In this document: one piece after another, positions 1-8,749 of the stretch
Layout of the letters: each line of letters opens with the position of its first letter
Position numbering within the stretch: position 1 is the first letter of the stretch
NCBI RefSeq assembly: GCF_900103615.1
Contig: NZ_FNGW01000004.1
Span: forward strand, 62,001 to 126,000
Length of the DNA: 64,000 bases
From: Romboutsia lituseburensis DSM 797
GTDB lineage: Bacteria; Bacillota; Clostridia; Peptostreptococcales; Peptostreptococcaceae
Reading direction: 5' to 3'
The notes under the pieces: model-generated
What the model saw: the letters and a program-made list of their open reading frames with translations, nothing else
The model's database searches: none
Told to the model about the DNA's origin: nothing
Program-made: the position numbers and the translations under genes

Positions 1-2
1 GC

Positions 3-533
3 GTAGACAAAGAAGAAGTAGGATCACAAGGAAATACAGGAATGCAGTCAAAATTCTTTGAAAATGTGGTAGCTGAGATTATTGCATTAGAAGGAAATTA
101 TTGTGACCTAAAAGTAAGAAGAGCAATGGCAAATACAAAAGTTTTATCAGCAGATGTTTCAGCAGGATATGATCCTAATTATCCAGATGTATATGAAAAG
201 AGAAATTCTGCATATATGGGTCAAGGGATTGTACTTAGTAAATATACAGGTGTTAGAGGGAAAAGTGGATGTAATGATGCAAATGCTGAATTTATAGCGG
301 AAATCAGAAGAATATTTAATAAAGCTGATGTAGTATGGCAAACAGCAGAGCTTGGTAAGGTAGACCAAGGTGGCGGAGGAACAATCGCCTATATATTAGC
401 TAATTATGGTGCTGAAGTCATAGATTGTGGAGTAGGAGTTTTAAATATGCATGCTCCTTATGAAATAATCTCAAAGGTAGATATCTATGAAATGTATAAA
501 GGATATAAGGCATTTTTTAATTTAAATATATAA
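3..533 (+). CDS. M18 family aminopeptidase, C-terminal part (cut by window start)
   Basis: The reading frame is already open at base 3 and continues to a TAA at 533, so the gene starts left of the window. The first visible residues contain the family motif DKEEVGSQG, in which the acidic residues serve the two-metal centre of M18 (aminopeptidase I/aspartyl aminopeptidase) enzymes. The end of the protein has the typical C-terminal MHAPYEIISKVDIYE block, which carries a metal-ligand histidine. Such enzymes remove N-terminal residues from peptides in the cytoplasm, usually as large oligomers. A methionine at 42 is internal, not the start. A strong hairpin terminator follows directly. The family call is firm; substrate preference cannot be read from this fragment. 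Confidence 0.9.
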   Translation, partial: VDKEEVGSQGNTGMQSKFFENVVAEIIALEGNYCDLKVRRAMANTKVLSADVSAGYDPNYPDVYEKRNSAYMGQGIVLSKYTGVRGKSGCNDANAEFIAEIRRIFNKADVVWQTAELGKVDQGGGGTIAYILANYGAEVIDCGVGVLNMHAPYEIISKVDIYEMYKGYKAFFNLNI

Positions 534-540
534 TTAAAAA

Positions 541-572
541 ATAGACATTGATTAATCAATGTCTATTTTTTT
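541..572. terminator. Bidirectional intrinsic terminator
   Basis: A perfect 26-base palindrome (541-566) is flanked by A-rich DNA on the left and a T run on the right. It lies between the convergent aminopeptidase and LysR genes and overlaps the LysR stop codon, so it can serve both. Confidence 0.85.
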
Positions 573-1471
573 TCTAGTTTAAAGTATTCACATAAATTAG
601 TTAAAAACTTATCTTCTAAAGGATTAAAAATTTTCTTCTTAGAGTAAACAAAGTAGAATTTTCTTTTAAATTCCATATTAGTTATTTTATAATATCTTAT
701 TTTACTAGAATTTAAATAATCTATACATGATGAATATGATATAAATGACACACCTAATCCTAACCTTACCATTTCCTTTATAGATTCGTTAGATTCTACA
801 TGTGCTAAAATGCTTAGCTTGTCTATTGAAAAATTGTTTTCTTTAAGTGTATTCATAATTAAATTTCTAGTTCCAGAGCCTTCTTTTCTCATAATAAGCT
901 TTAGGTTTATTAATTCATTTATATCTATAAAACCATTTTTATTAGGTAACTCTAAATCAAAAGGAGTAATTAGAACCAATTCATCATCAACTAAGTCCAT
1001 ATATTCTATTTGATTATTGTTTATCTTAGACCCGACAAATCCGAAGCTTACTCTTTCGTTAAGTATTTCAGATATAGCATACTGAGAATCATAGTGACTA
1101 ATACTAAACTTAACGTCTGGATATGTTGAAGAAAAACTTTTTAAAAAATTAGGAAGTATGTAAGTTTCAGGTATAGAGCTACAAGCAAGATCTATTACAC
1201 CTTCTATTTTTCCCGCATATTCTTTTATATCATATACTGCCTTTTTACAATTATTCAATATATATATGGCATGATCATAAAGTATCTCACCTGATTTTGT
1301 TAAAGTGATATTTTTATTATTTCTATTAACTAAAATAGTATCTAGTTCTTTTTCTAAATTTTGAATATGAGAACTAACTGTAGGCTGCGTTAAAAATAGC
1401 TCTCTAGCAGCCTTGGAAAAGCTTTGATGCTTAGAAACAGCAACGAAAACTTCAAGTTGTTTAAAGTCCAT
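563..1471 (-). CDS. LysR family transcriptional regulator
   Basis: 302 residues, normal for LysR regulators. Residues 1-60 form the winged helix-turn-helix (FSKAARELFLTQPTVSSHIQ), followed by the linker helix and a two-lobed effector domain from about residue 90. The effector domain has the pattern IPETYILPNFL, then RKEGSGTR, then VRLGLGVSFIS. This pattern resembles CysL/CbbR-type members and the LysR subgroup I associate with selenium metabolism in clostridia. Selenium genes selD/selA lie in the same window but about 60 kb away, so that link is only a suggestion. The ATG is preceded by an AGGG-type ribosome-binding site. No divergent target gene is adjacent apart from a lipoprotein 315 bases away. 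Confidence 0.92.
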   Translation of the reverse strand: MDFKQLEVFVAVSKHQSFSKAARELFLTQPTVSSHIQNLEKELDTILVNRNNKNITLTKSGEILYDHAIYILNNCKKAVYDIKEYAGKIEGVIDLACSSIPETYILPNFLKSFSSTYPDVKFSISHYDSQYAISEILNERVSFGFVGSKINNNQIEYMDLVDDELVLITPFDLELPNKNGFIDINELINLKLIMRKEGSGTRNLIMNTLKENNFSIDKLSILAHVESNESIKEMVRLGLGVSFISYSSCIDYLNSSKIRYYKITNMEFKRKFYFVYSKKKIFNPLEDKFLTNLCEYFKLEKK

Positions 1472-1786
1472 TATTACCCTCTCCCTTTGATATTATATAA
1501 GTATTATATCACACATCAAATTTAAAGTAGGTGTAAACAATGTATAATGCCATGGTTTTGATTTAAATATAATAATTTGATATAATGTTAATAATTAATG
1601 TAATTATTTTACATAATTGGTAATAAATAAAGATTCTATTACAAAAATATTACAAAATAGCCCTATTTATTATTAAGATATAACAAATAGTATATAATTT
1701 ATATAAGGTAAGGAATATCTTTATTTAATAAGAATGGTACTTTAGATTATATAAATATTTAAATCAACGGGAGGAGGTCTGTAAAT
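1472..1786. other. Divergent intergenic region, LysR gene / lipoprotein gene
   Basis: About 315 bases without a gene. On the minus strand an extended -10 (TGATATAAT, at 1503-1511) sits properly for the LysR gene. On the plus strand there is a good promoter at 1558-1586 and a second possible -10 (TATAAT, 1693-1698) nearer the lipoprotein. No riboswitch or small ORF was recognised. Confidence 0.6.
1558..1586 (+). promoter_or_regulatory. Sigma-A type promoter for the lipoprotein gene
   Basis: TTGATT at 1558-1563, a 17-base spacer and TATAAT at 1581-1586, with a TG one base before the -10 (extended -10). It would give a leader of almost 200 bases before the ATG at 1787. Confidence 0.5.
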
Positions 1787-2518
1787 ATGAATTTAAAAAA
1801 GACATTTATGACTAGCATTGTTGTATTAAGTATACTTGTTACGGGATGTAATAAAAATAGTGCTAAAGAAGATGTTTCTATAGAAGATGAAGCAACTCAA
1901 CAGAGGATGATGACAAAAGTTCAAAACGATGTTAACGAAATAATGAATAAAGATTATGAATATGTTATAAATAATATGGGGCAGCCATATTGCACAACAT
2001 ATTATTTAGATATGGACAATATAAATAATCTAGAAAATATGGATGAAACAGATAATTTAAGACTTATATATCCTAAGTATACGGCTGAAGACGAGTTTGA
2101 AGGAAGTGCTTTATATATAGAAATACATGATGATAAAGTCGTAGAAGTACAAACATATGAGTTTTCTGAAACTGATATAAAGTCTGAAACAGTTAGTGAT
2201 GATATAGATATAATAGTAGACCAGTACAATGAATCATCGTATTTACCACTAAGTAAAGTTGAGGGTATAGACTTTAGTAAATATGAAGGAAAATCTATAG
2301 ATTCGCTATATGAAGTAGTTGGAGATGCTATGTATAATGTAGAAGCATATGATAAAACTAGAAATCAATATGTGACAGCATATGCATTAATTGATAATGG
2401 AGGCCAAATAAACAAGATATTAACTGTTTTTGGAGACCATGAAAAAATTGAAAAAATTGAAATTGTAGATAAAGACAAAACAATGGACTTAGCTCAAAAG
2501 TATTTGTATAATTATTAA
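1787..2518 (+). CDS. Putative lipoprotein of unknown function
   Basis: 243 residues. The N-terminus is a lipoprotein signal: basic start, hydrophobic core, then lipobox LVTGC with the modified cysteine near residue 21, so the mature protein should be anchored to the outer face of the membrane. The mature part is acidic and rich in Asp/Glu/Tyr; two similar halves (about 45-140 and 155-240) may form a BamE/SmpA-like or PepSY-like alpha/beta fold, but no motif fixes this. A strong GGGAGGAGG ribosome-binding site precedes the ATG. The gene appears monocistronic, with a terminator right after the stop. Function not recognised. Confidence 0.75.
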   Translation: MNLKKTFMTSIVVLSILVTGCNKNSAKEDVSIEDEATQQRMMTKVQNDVNEIMNKDYEYVINNMGQPYCTTYYLDMDNINNLENMDETDNLRLIYPKYTAEDEFEGSALYIEIHDDKVVEVQTYEFSETDIKSETVSDDIDIIVDQYNESSYLPLSKVEGIDFSKYEGKSIDSLYEVVGDAMYNVEAYDKTRNQYVTAYALIDNGGQINKILTVFGDHEKIEKIEIVDKDKTMDLAQKYLYNY

Positions 2519-2548
2519 AGCTATAATTTAAAATTATAGCTTTTCTTG
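2518..2548 (+). terminator. Intrinsic terminator after lipoprotein gene
   Basis: Palindrome AAGCTATAATTT/AAATTATAGCTT (2518-2542) followed by TTCTTGTT. Confidence 0.75.
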
Positions 2549-2657
2549 TTTAACAATCTATTATTCAAAAATATAGGCTATTTATTTAAGTAATAAATAA
2601 TATTTTTTTGGATAAATTAATTCTAGATAATAATTTTTCTAGGAGGCATAGATTAAA

Positions 2658-2840
2658 ATGGACAATAATAAGAATAGACTAAAAGATAGACCAAAATCAA
2701 AAGCTGAGATGAGAAAAATGTACTTTGAACATGGATCAGAATTAGGAATAAAAGATGGATTACATGTGGGTGCTAAAAATAGTGGAACAAATAGAACTAA
2801 AACAGAAAAATTATATAATAAAGTAAAAAAAGAAGATTAA
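2658..2840 (+). CDS. Small basic hydrophilic protein, unknown
   Basis: 60 residues, rich in Lys, Arg, Asn and Gly with no hydrophobic stretch: MDNNKNRLKDRPKSKAEM at the start, then a Gly-rich middle (GIKDGLHVGAKNSGTN). An optimal AGGAGG site stands before the ATG and an intrinsic terminator follows, so it is very likely expressed as a single gene. Composition resembles small DNA- or RNA-binding or spore-core proteins, but no known family (SASP, Tlp) motif is present. Function not recognised. Confidence 0.65.
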   Translation: MDNNKNRLKDRPKSKAEMRKMYFEHGSELGIKDGLHVGAKNSGTNRTKTEKLYNKVKKED

Positions 2841-2857
2841 TAAATTGACTTTATAAT

Positions 2858-2893
2858 AAAAGCAGCTATAAATTTATAGCTGCTTTTATTATT
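2858..2893 (+). terminator. Intrinsic terminator after 60-residue gene
   Basis: Perfect 30-base palindrome at 2858-2887 (AAAAGCAGCTATAAA and its complement) ending in TTTTATTATT. Confidence 0.85.
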
Positions 2894-2965
2894 ATTTTTA
2901 ATATATATATAAAAGGGATATAAGGTATAATAGTAAAGACAAAATAATATAGAGGAGATATATTT

Positions 2966-3841
2966 ATGTTAGATAAAGTGATTTTAGGAGGATCAGTATT
3001 ATTAGGAATTGGTGGATTATGCTTATACGAAACTAATACGATTGAAATCAATCAATATGAAATAAAAAATAAAAAAATACCTAAAGAGTTTAATAATTAT
3101 AAAATAGTTCAAATCAGTGACTTGCATAATAAAAGTTTTGGAAAAGACAATTATAAATTAATAAATAAGATAGATTCTTTAAAACCAGATGCGATATTTA
3201 TTACAGGAGATTTGGTTGAAGGAGAAAATAAAAAATATAAAGTAGCATTAGATTTAGTAGATAAATTAAGTTCAAAATATCCTATATATCATATTATAGG
3301 AAATCATGAGCAAAAATCATTAAATAAAAAATATAAAGATTTATATAAAGATTATTTTAAGCAACTATATAATAAAAAAATAATTAATTTAGATAACGAT
3401 AAGGTAAGAATAAACAAGGGGAATAGCTATATAAATTTATATGGAGTAGTAGTTCCACTAGAGTATTATCCGTATTTCTTTAGTAATTATAAAAATAAAA
3501 ATAAATCTTTAGGATGTAATTTTATGAATGAAAGTTTAGGTGAAATTAATGCTAATGAATACAATATTTTATTAGCACATAACCCGTTTTTCTTTGAAGA
3601 ATACTCTAGTTGGGGAGCTGATTTGATTTTAGCAGGTCATGTACATGGAGGAATAGTAAGACTGCCTTATTTGGGAGGTGTACTTTCTCCTAGTCGAGAA
3701 TTTTTCCCTAAGTATGATTTAGGACAATATGAAAAAAAATCATCTACAATGTTACTAAGTAAAGGGCTTGGGGGATCTAAGGTTTTAGTTAGATTAAATT
3801 GCAAACCTGAAATAGTCCAGATAACTTTAAAAAGTAAATAA
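2966..3841 (+). CDS. Membrane-anchored metallophosphoesterase (YkuE/YaeI type)
   Basis: 291 residues. A hydrophobic N-terminal segment (about residues 5-22) acts as signal/anchor, placing the domain outside or at the membrane. The calcineurin-like two-metal motifs follow in order: QISDLHN (D, H), TGDLVE (GD), GNHE (GNH), LAHNP and AGHVHGG (GHxH). This is the full set for an active phosphoesterase. Relatives such as B. subtilis YkuE and E. coli YaeI act on phospholipid-type or unidentified phosphoesters; the substrate here is unknown. A GAGGAGAT site precedes the ATG. The gene stands alone and ends at a hairpin shared with the convergent permease. Confidence 0.9.
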   Translation: MLDKVILGGSVLLGIGGLCLYETNTIEINQYEIKNKKIPKEFNNYKIVQISDLHNKSFGKDNYKLINKIDSLKPDAIFITGDLVEGENKKYKVALDLVDKLSSKYPIYHIIGNHEQKSLNKKYKDLYKDYFKQLYNKKIINLDNDKVRINKGNSYINLYGVVVPLEYYPYFFSNYKNKNKSLGCNFMNESLGEINANEYNILLAHNPFFFEEYSSWGADLILAGHVHGGIVRLPYLGGVLSPSREFFPKYDLGQYEKKSSTMLLSKGLGGSKVLVRLNCKPEIVQITLKSK

Positions 3842-3849
3842 TTAATAAT

Positions 3850-3885
3850 ATAAAAATATTTAGCATTTGCTAAATCTTTTTATAT
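3850..3885. terminator. Terminator between convergent genes
   Basis: Stem ATTTAGCA/TGCTAAAT (3858-3875), extended by A-rich and T-rich arms on both sides; works for the phosphoesterase and probably for the permease on the other strand. Confidence 0.7.
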
Positions 3886-3904
3886 TATCAAATTGAAAAA
3901 ATTT

Positions 3905-5335
3905 TTATTCATTAGTTTTACTATAAACTAAATTTACTTTATCCAAAGGAGTAACTTTAGTTTTATGTTTAACTTTATATCCGATATATAAAGTTAGGAA
4001 TAAAGGAATACCTATATAAGAAGCTATTAAATTCTTCCAATCAACTCCATTTGGTGTGATGCAAGAATACCCTTGACCAACAATAATTATAATACACATT
4101 AAAAGTGCTAATATTGGTCCGAAAGGATACCATTTAGCTTTAAATTTTAATTCTTTTAAATCATGACCTTGATGAATATAGGCTTTTCTAAATCTGTAGT
4201 GGCAAATAGCAATACCGACCCAAGCTATAAAACCAGCTAGACCTGATGCAGCAACTAACCAAACATAAACTGTGCTTTCTGCAAATATACCTGTTAAAAA
4301 GCAAGCAGAGGCTACTAAAGTTGTTAATATAAGAGCATTTACTGGTACTCCTCTATTATTAGTTTTTGCAAAAACTTTCGGTGCAAGTCCTTCCCTAGCC
4401 ATTGAGTAAAGCATTCTAGTAGAAGCATACATACCAGAATTTCCAGCAGATAATACTGAAGTAAGTATAATAGCATTCATAATAGATGCAGCTCCAGCAA
4501 CTCCAGCCTTTTCAAAAACCATAGTAAATGGACTTTGTGAAACACTTGCTTGAGTAAAAGGTATTATAGCTCCCAAAACAATTATAGTTCCTAAGTAGAA
4601 TATCAATATTCTCCAAAATATAGATCTAACCGCTTTAGGAATAGTTTTTTCAGGGTTTTCACTTTCACCAGCAGCAACTCCAATAAGCTCTGTTCCTTGG
4701 AATGAAAAACCTGCAACTAAGAAAATAGCAAATATTGACTTTATTCCACCGTGGAATGGTCCATCAGCTATGAAGTAATTATGGAACCCTATATTATCTG
4801 AACCCATTACACCAACAATCATTAGAAATCCTATTATTAAAAATATAATTACAGTAACTACTTTTATACCTGCAAACCAATATTCTGATTCACCATATGC
4901 TTTTGCAGATAAAAAGTTTAAACTGACAATTATAAATAAAAATATTATACTCCAGTAAAACCCAGGAATGTTAGGAAACCAATATTTCATTATTAAAGAT
5001 CCTGCAACCATTTCAGCAGCTATTGTTATAGCCCAGTTATACCAGTAATTCCATCCAAGTGCAAAACCTAGTGCAGGGTCTATGAACTTTGTAGCATAAG
5101 AACTAAATGAACCTGATATAGGCATATAAGTTGCCATTTCACCTAAACTAGTTATTAAGAAATACACCATTACACCTATAAGACCGTATGCAACTAGTGC
5201 ACCTCCTGGACCTGCTTGATTAAGGGTATCACCCATAGCAAGAAATATACCTGTTCCTATAGAACCACCTAAAGCAATCATATTCAAGTGTCTTGCCTTT
5301 AAACCTCTTTTTAAATCATGATTTTGTTCACTCAT
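3905..5335 (-). CDS. lysP: Amino acid permease, probably lysine-specific (LysP type)
   Basis: 476 residues and about 12 membrane segments, of the APC superfamily, AAT family. The N-terminus has the diagnostic LKARHLNMIALGGSIGTGIF (segment 1 substrate-binding loop), then the AGPGGALVAYGLIG and SLGEMAT blocks and GTELIGVAAGESENPEKTIPKA in the middle. The LysP assignment rests on two facts: the whole-length AAT pattern, and the lysine riboswitch just upstream on the same strand, so synthesis should stop when lysine is plentiful. It would import lysine across the cytoplasmic membrane with protons. The ATG has an AGGAGG site (complement of CCTCCT at 5346-5351). Another basic amino acid cannot be excluded. 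Confidence 0.85.
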   Translation of the reverse strand: MSEQNHDLKRGLKARHLNMIALGGSIGTGIFLAMGDTLNQAGPGGALVAYGLIGVMVYFLITSLGEMATYMPISGSFSSYATKFIDPALGFALGWNYWYNWAITIAAEMVAGSLIMKYWFPNIPGFYWSIIFLFIIVSLNFLSAKAYGESEYWFAGIKVVTVIIFLIIGFLMIVGVMGSDNIGFHNYFIADGPFHGGIKSIFAIFLVAGFSFQGTELIGVAAGESENPEKTIPKAVRSIFWRILIFYLGTIIVLGAIIPFTQASVSQSPFTMVFEKAGVAGAASIMNAIILTSVLSAGNSGMYASTRMLYSMAREGLAPKVFAKTNNRGVPVNALILTTLVASACFLTGIFAESTVYVWLVAASGLAGFIAWVGIAICHYRFRKAYIHQGHDLKELKFKAKWYPFGPILALLMCIIIIVGQGYSCITPNGVDWKNLIASYIGIPLFLTLYIGYKVKHKTKVTPLDKVNLVYSKTNE

Positions 5336-5399
5336 TTAAATTTTCCTCCTTATGGTATCAATTATAAATAAGTAACTAAGATAATATAAATTTTTCTAA

Positions 5400-5435
5400 C
5401 AACAAAAAAGCCATGAGACTATGCCCATGACTTTA
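5400..5435 (-). terminator. Riboswitch-controlled terminator of the lysine leader
   Basis: On the minus strand the stem AGTCATGGG/CTCATGGCT (two G-U pairs) is followed by six T. It sits between the lysine aptamer and the permease start, the usual place for the L-box expression platform. Confidence 0.8.
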
Positions 5436-5479
5436 TACGAAAATATCATACTAAAAAAAGTATAAATATACCGTACGTT

Positions 5480-5655
5480 TTCATTGAAAATAGCTCTCCA
5501 CAAAAATGTGACAGTCCTATATATATTCTATATAAGCCCAGCGAATAGTATTAAAGCTATTAACTATTCACTTCGGCGAAACTTCCTTTCATATTACTTC
5601 ATTGAGCTTACCTCCATAATATTACTTTTAAGTTTCGCGCCTCTATCTCAGTTAT
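5480..5655 (-). promoter_or_regulatory. Lysine riboswitch (L box) aptamer
   Basis: Read on the minus strand, the conserved L-box blocks come in order: GATAGAGGCGCGAA, AAAAGTAAT, GAAAGGAAG, GCCGAAGTG, CTGGGCTT, GACTGTCA and GGAGAGCTAT. P1 closes between the first and last block (ATAG/CTAT). Lysine binding should favour the downstream terminator at 5400-5435 and shut off the permease. A short reading frame that crosses the aptamer on the plus strand is not a gene. Confidence 0.95.
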
Positions 5656-5821
5656 CTACTTGTTGTATACCATTATAAATCAAATTTTAAATAAGTCAAT
5701 ATGAACTACAATATTATAAAAATTTATTTTTAATATATATAAACATTTATTACAGTAATTTTAATACTTTATTTTATTTCTTAATTAATATTAACGGATT
5801 TATTATTTTAGGGTACAATAA

Positions 5822-5850
5822 AAGAGTTACAACTATTAGTTGTAACTCTT
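5822..5850 (-). terminator. Terminator after tRNA-Leu
   Basis: 13-bp perfect stem AAGAGTTACAACT/AGTTGTAACTCTT with a 3-base loop; on the minus strand it is followed by TTTTATTG. Confidence 0.8.
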
Positions 5851-5858
5851 AAAAATAT

Positions 5859-5944
5859 TGGTGCCGGATATGGGACTTGAACCCATACGGTATTGCTACC
5901 AACGGATTTTGAGTCCGTCGCGTCTGCCATTCCACCAATCCGGC
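5859..5944 (-). tRNA. tRNA-Leu (anticodon CAA)
   Basis: 86 bases on the minus strand, starting GCCGGAT and ending ATCCGGCACCA, so the 3' CCA is encoded. The anticodon loop CTCAAAA gives CAA, which reads the UUG leucine codon. The T arm has GGTTCAAGTCC, and a long variable arm (GGTAGCAATACC) is present, as expected for a class II leucine tRNA. Confidence 0.97.
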
Positions 5945-6092
5945 AAAATATGAAATATAATTATATTATAACAATATAATTAAACGTTTGCAACATATTT
6001 ATGTTAATATAATTTCAAGATTATGGTAATATTAAATAATAACATATTAGCTTATAAAAATAAAAATATGAAGCTTAGCAGGAGTGATAAAT

Positions 6093-8741
6093 TTGGATAA
6101 AAAATTAGTTATAATAGATGGAAATTCAATAATAAATAGAGCTTTTTATGCATTACCAGAAATGAATAATAAAGAGGGATTAAAAACAAATGCTATATAT
6201 GGTTTTACAACAATGTTGTTTAAGATAATAGATACATATAAGCCAACACATATTAGTGTTGCATTTGATAGAAAAGCTCCCACATTTAGACATATAGAAT
6301 TTGAAGATTACAAAGCAGGAAGAAAGAAAATGCCAGATGAATTAAAAGTTCAGTTTGAGCCATTAAAAGAGCTTTTAGATAGATTTCAAATTAATAGATT
6401 AGAGTTAGATGGATACGAAGCTGATGATATTATAGGAACAGTTTCAAAATTAGGCGAAGAAAATGGATATAAGGTCTATATAGTAACTGGAGATAAAGAT
6501 GCCATTCAACTAGCTTCTGATAAAACAACTACTTTGATAACTAAAAAGGGCATTGGAGAAGTTGAAGAATATGATTTTGATGAAGTTATCAAAAGGTATG
6601 AGATGACACCGACTCAATTTATAGATTTAAAAGGGTTAATGGGAGATAAGTCGGATAATATACCTGGGATACCTGGAGTAGGTGAAAAGACAGGTATAAA
6701 GCTTATAAAGGAGTATTCTAGCGTAGAGGGTATAATAGAAAATATAGAAAATCTAAAAGGCAGTATAAAAAAGAAGGTAGAGGAAAATAAAGAGTTAGCA
6801 ATAAAGAGTAAAATGCTTGCAACCATAGTAAGAGATGTTCCTATAGATATTAATTTAGATGATTTAAAATATGGAGATTTTGACCCAAATAGAGTAGTTG
6901 AATATTTTAGATATTTAGGATTTACTAGTTTAATACCTAGAGTAATTGAAATCGATGATAAAGAAAAACTGAATTTTGATAATGAGAATTATAATATTAA
7001 AAAGCTTGAAGATATTGAGTGTTTTGTAAAAGAAGCAAGTAACAAAAAAGAAGTTTTAATAAAAACAGTTAGAAAAGAAGGGAATATACTAGAAAAAAAT
7101 ATTCTTTATATATTTGTAAGTACAGATGGTAGTAATATATACTATATAGAAGAGGATAATATAAGTGATCTAAAAGAGATACTTTTAAGTAAAGAAATTA
7201 AAAAGTTTGGATATAATCTAAAAGATGATTATATAGCCTTAAAATCATATGATATAAAATTAGAAAATATGTACTTTGATATAGCTATAGCAGAATACTT
7301 AATAGATTCTATGTCATCTACATCATATGAATGTAGTGCTATAGCTATGAAATACCTTACAAAAAAAGTAAAATCAACCGAAGAACTTTTAGGAAAAGGG
7401 GTAAAGGCTAAAAAGTACCAAGATTTAGAATTTGAAGAACTATCAACGCATATATCTCAAATACTAAGCACTGTTTATAATGTTAACAGTATCATGGAGA
7501 GTAATTTGAAAGAAATGGATATTGATGGTTTATTCTATCATATAGAAATGCCATTAGTTGAAGTTCTAGGTGACATGGAACATGAAGGTATAAAAGTTGA
7601 TAAAGAAAAGCTAAATGAACTTGGAACTGAATTTAAAGAGATTATAAAAAGACTAGAGAAAGAAATATATGATATTGCAGGAGAAGAATTTAATATAAAC
7701 TCACCAAAACAATTAGGTGTGATTTTGTTTGAAAAATTAGGACTACCTGTAGTAAAGAAAACAAAAACAGGATACTCTACAAATGCGGATGTTTTAGAAA
7801 AACTAAAAAATCAAAGTCCTATAATAGATAAAATAACAGAGTACAGACAAATAGTTAAGTTAAACTCGACTTATGTAGAAGGATTATTGAATATAATAAA
7901 TCCAATAAGTAATAGAATTCATTCGTCATTTAATCAAACGATAACAACTACAGGGAGAATTTCATCAACAGAGCCAAATCTTCAAAACATACCTGTAAAA
8001 CTTGAAATTGGTAGAAATATAAGAAAGGTATTTATAGCTGATGAAAATTGTAAGTTGGTAGATGCAGATTATTCTCAAGTTGAACTTAGAGTTTTGGCTC
8101 AAATGAGTCAAGATGAAAATATGATAGATGCATTTAAACATAACGAAGATATACATACAAAAACAGCATCTCAAGTATTTGATGTAGATGCAAAAGATGT
8201 AACCAGTGAATTGAGAAGTGCAGCTAAAGCAATAAACTTTGGAATTGTATATGGTAAAAGTGACTTTGGTTTAGCCGATGACCTTAATATACCAGTTAAG
8301 CAAGCCAAAGAATATATAGAGGGGTACTTTGAAAAATATGATAAAATAAAAAATTATATGGATCAAACTATAGAAAAAGCTACAGAAGATGGTTATGTAA
8401 CTACTATATTTAATAGACGAAGATACATACCTGAAATTAAATCTAGTAACTTTATGGAAAGAAATCGTGGAAAAAGATTTGCCATGAATGCTCCTATACA
8501 AGGAAGTGCAGCAGATATAATAAAAATAGCAATGGTTAATGTATATAAAAAATTAGAAGAAAAGAATTTAAAGTCTAAACTGATTTTACAAGTACATGAT
8601 GAACTTATTGTTGAAGCTATTAAAGAAGAACTAGATATAGTTAAAAGTATAGTCAAAGATGAGATGGAAAATGCTGTATTAATGGATGTACACTTAGATG
8701 TAGACTTAAATATAGGTGATTCATGGTATGAAACAAAGTAG
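6093..8741 (+). CDS. polA: DNA polymerase I
   Basis: About 882 residues. Residues 1-290 are the 5' nuclease domain (IDGNSIINRAFYA, DGYEADDIIGT, TGDKDAIQL, GVGEKTG). The middle exonuclease domain lacks the DxE proofreading residues, so proofreading is probably lost, as in Bacillus and Thermus enzymes. The polymerase domain has motif A (DADYSQVELRVLA), motif B (RSAAKAINFGIVYG) and motif C (LQVHDELIVE). It fills gaps and removes RNA primers in replication and repair. I start at TTG 6093 because the AGGAG site (6080-6084) is 8 bases upstream; an in-frame GTG at 6084 would lie inside that site. It heads a tight group with coaE. Confidence 0.97.
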   Translation: MDKKLVIIDGNSIINRAFYALPEMNNKEGLKTNAIYGFTTMLFKIIDTYKPTHISVAFDRKAPTFRHIEFEDYKAGRKKMPDELKVQFEPLKELLDRFQINRLELDGYEADDIIGTVSKLGEENGYKVYIVTGDKDAIQLASDKTTTLITKKGIGEVEEYDFDEVIKRYEMTPTQFIDLKGLMGDKSDNIPGIPGVGEKTGIKLIKEYSSVEGIIENIENLKGSIKKKVEENKELAIKSKMLATIVRDVPIDINLDDLKYGDFDPNRVVEYFRYLGFTSLIPRVIEIDDKEKLNFDNENYNIKKLEDIECFVKEASNKKEVLIKTVRKEGNILEKNILYIFVSTDGSNIYYIEEDNISDLKEILLSKEIKKFGYNLKDDYIALKSYDIKLENMYFDIAIAEYLIDSMSSTSYECSAIAMKYLTKKVKSTEELLGKGVKAKKYQDLEFEELSTHISQILSTVYNVNSIMESNLKEMDIDGLFYHIEMPLVEVLGDMEHEGIKVDKEKLNELGTEFKEIIKRLEKEIYDIAGEEFNINSPKQLGVILFEKLGLPVVKKTKTGYSTNADVLEKLKNQSPIIDKITEYRQIVKLNSTYVEGLLNIINPISNRIHSSFNQTITTTGRISSTEPNLQNIPVKLEIGRNIRKVFIADENCKLVDADYSQVELRVLAQMSQDENMIDAFKHNEDIHTKTASQVFDVDAKDVTSELRSAAKAINFGIVYGKSDFGLADDLNIPVKQAKEYIEGYFEKYDKIKNYMDQTIEKATEDGYVTTIFNRRRYIPEIKSSNFMERNRGKRFAMNAPIQGSAADIIKIAMVNVYKKLEEKNLKSKLILQVHDELIVEAIKEELDIVKSIVKDEMENAVLMDVHLDVDLNIGDSWYETK

Positions 8742-8749
8742 GTGAAAGT

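Noticed and set aside
5484-5678. 64-codon plus-strand frame opposite the lysine permease leader
   Set aside because: It lies wholly across the lysine riboswitch on the other strand and has no ribosome-binding site.
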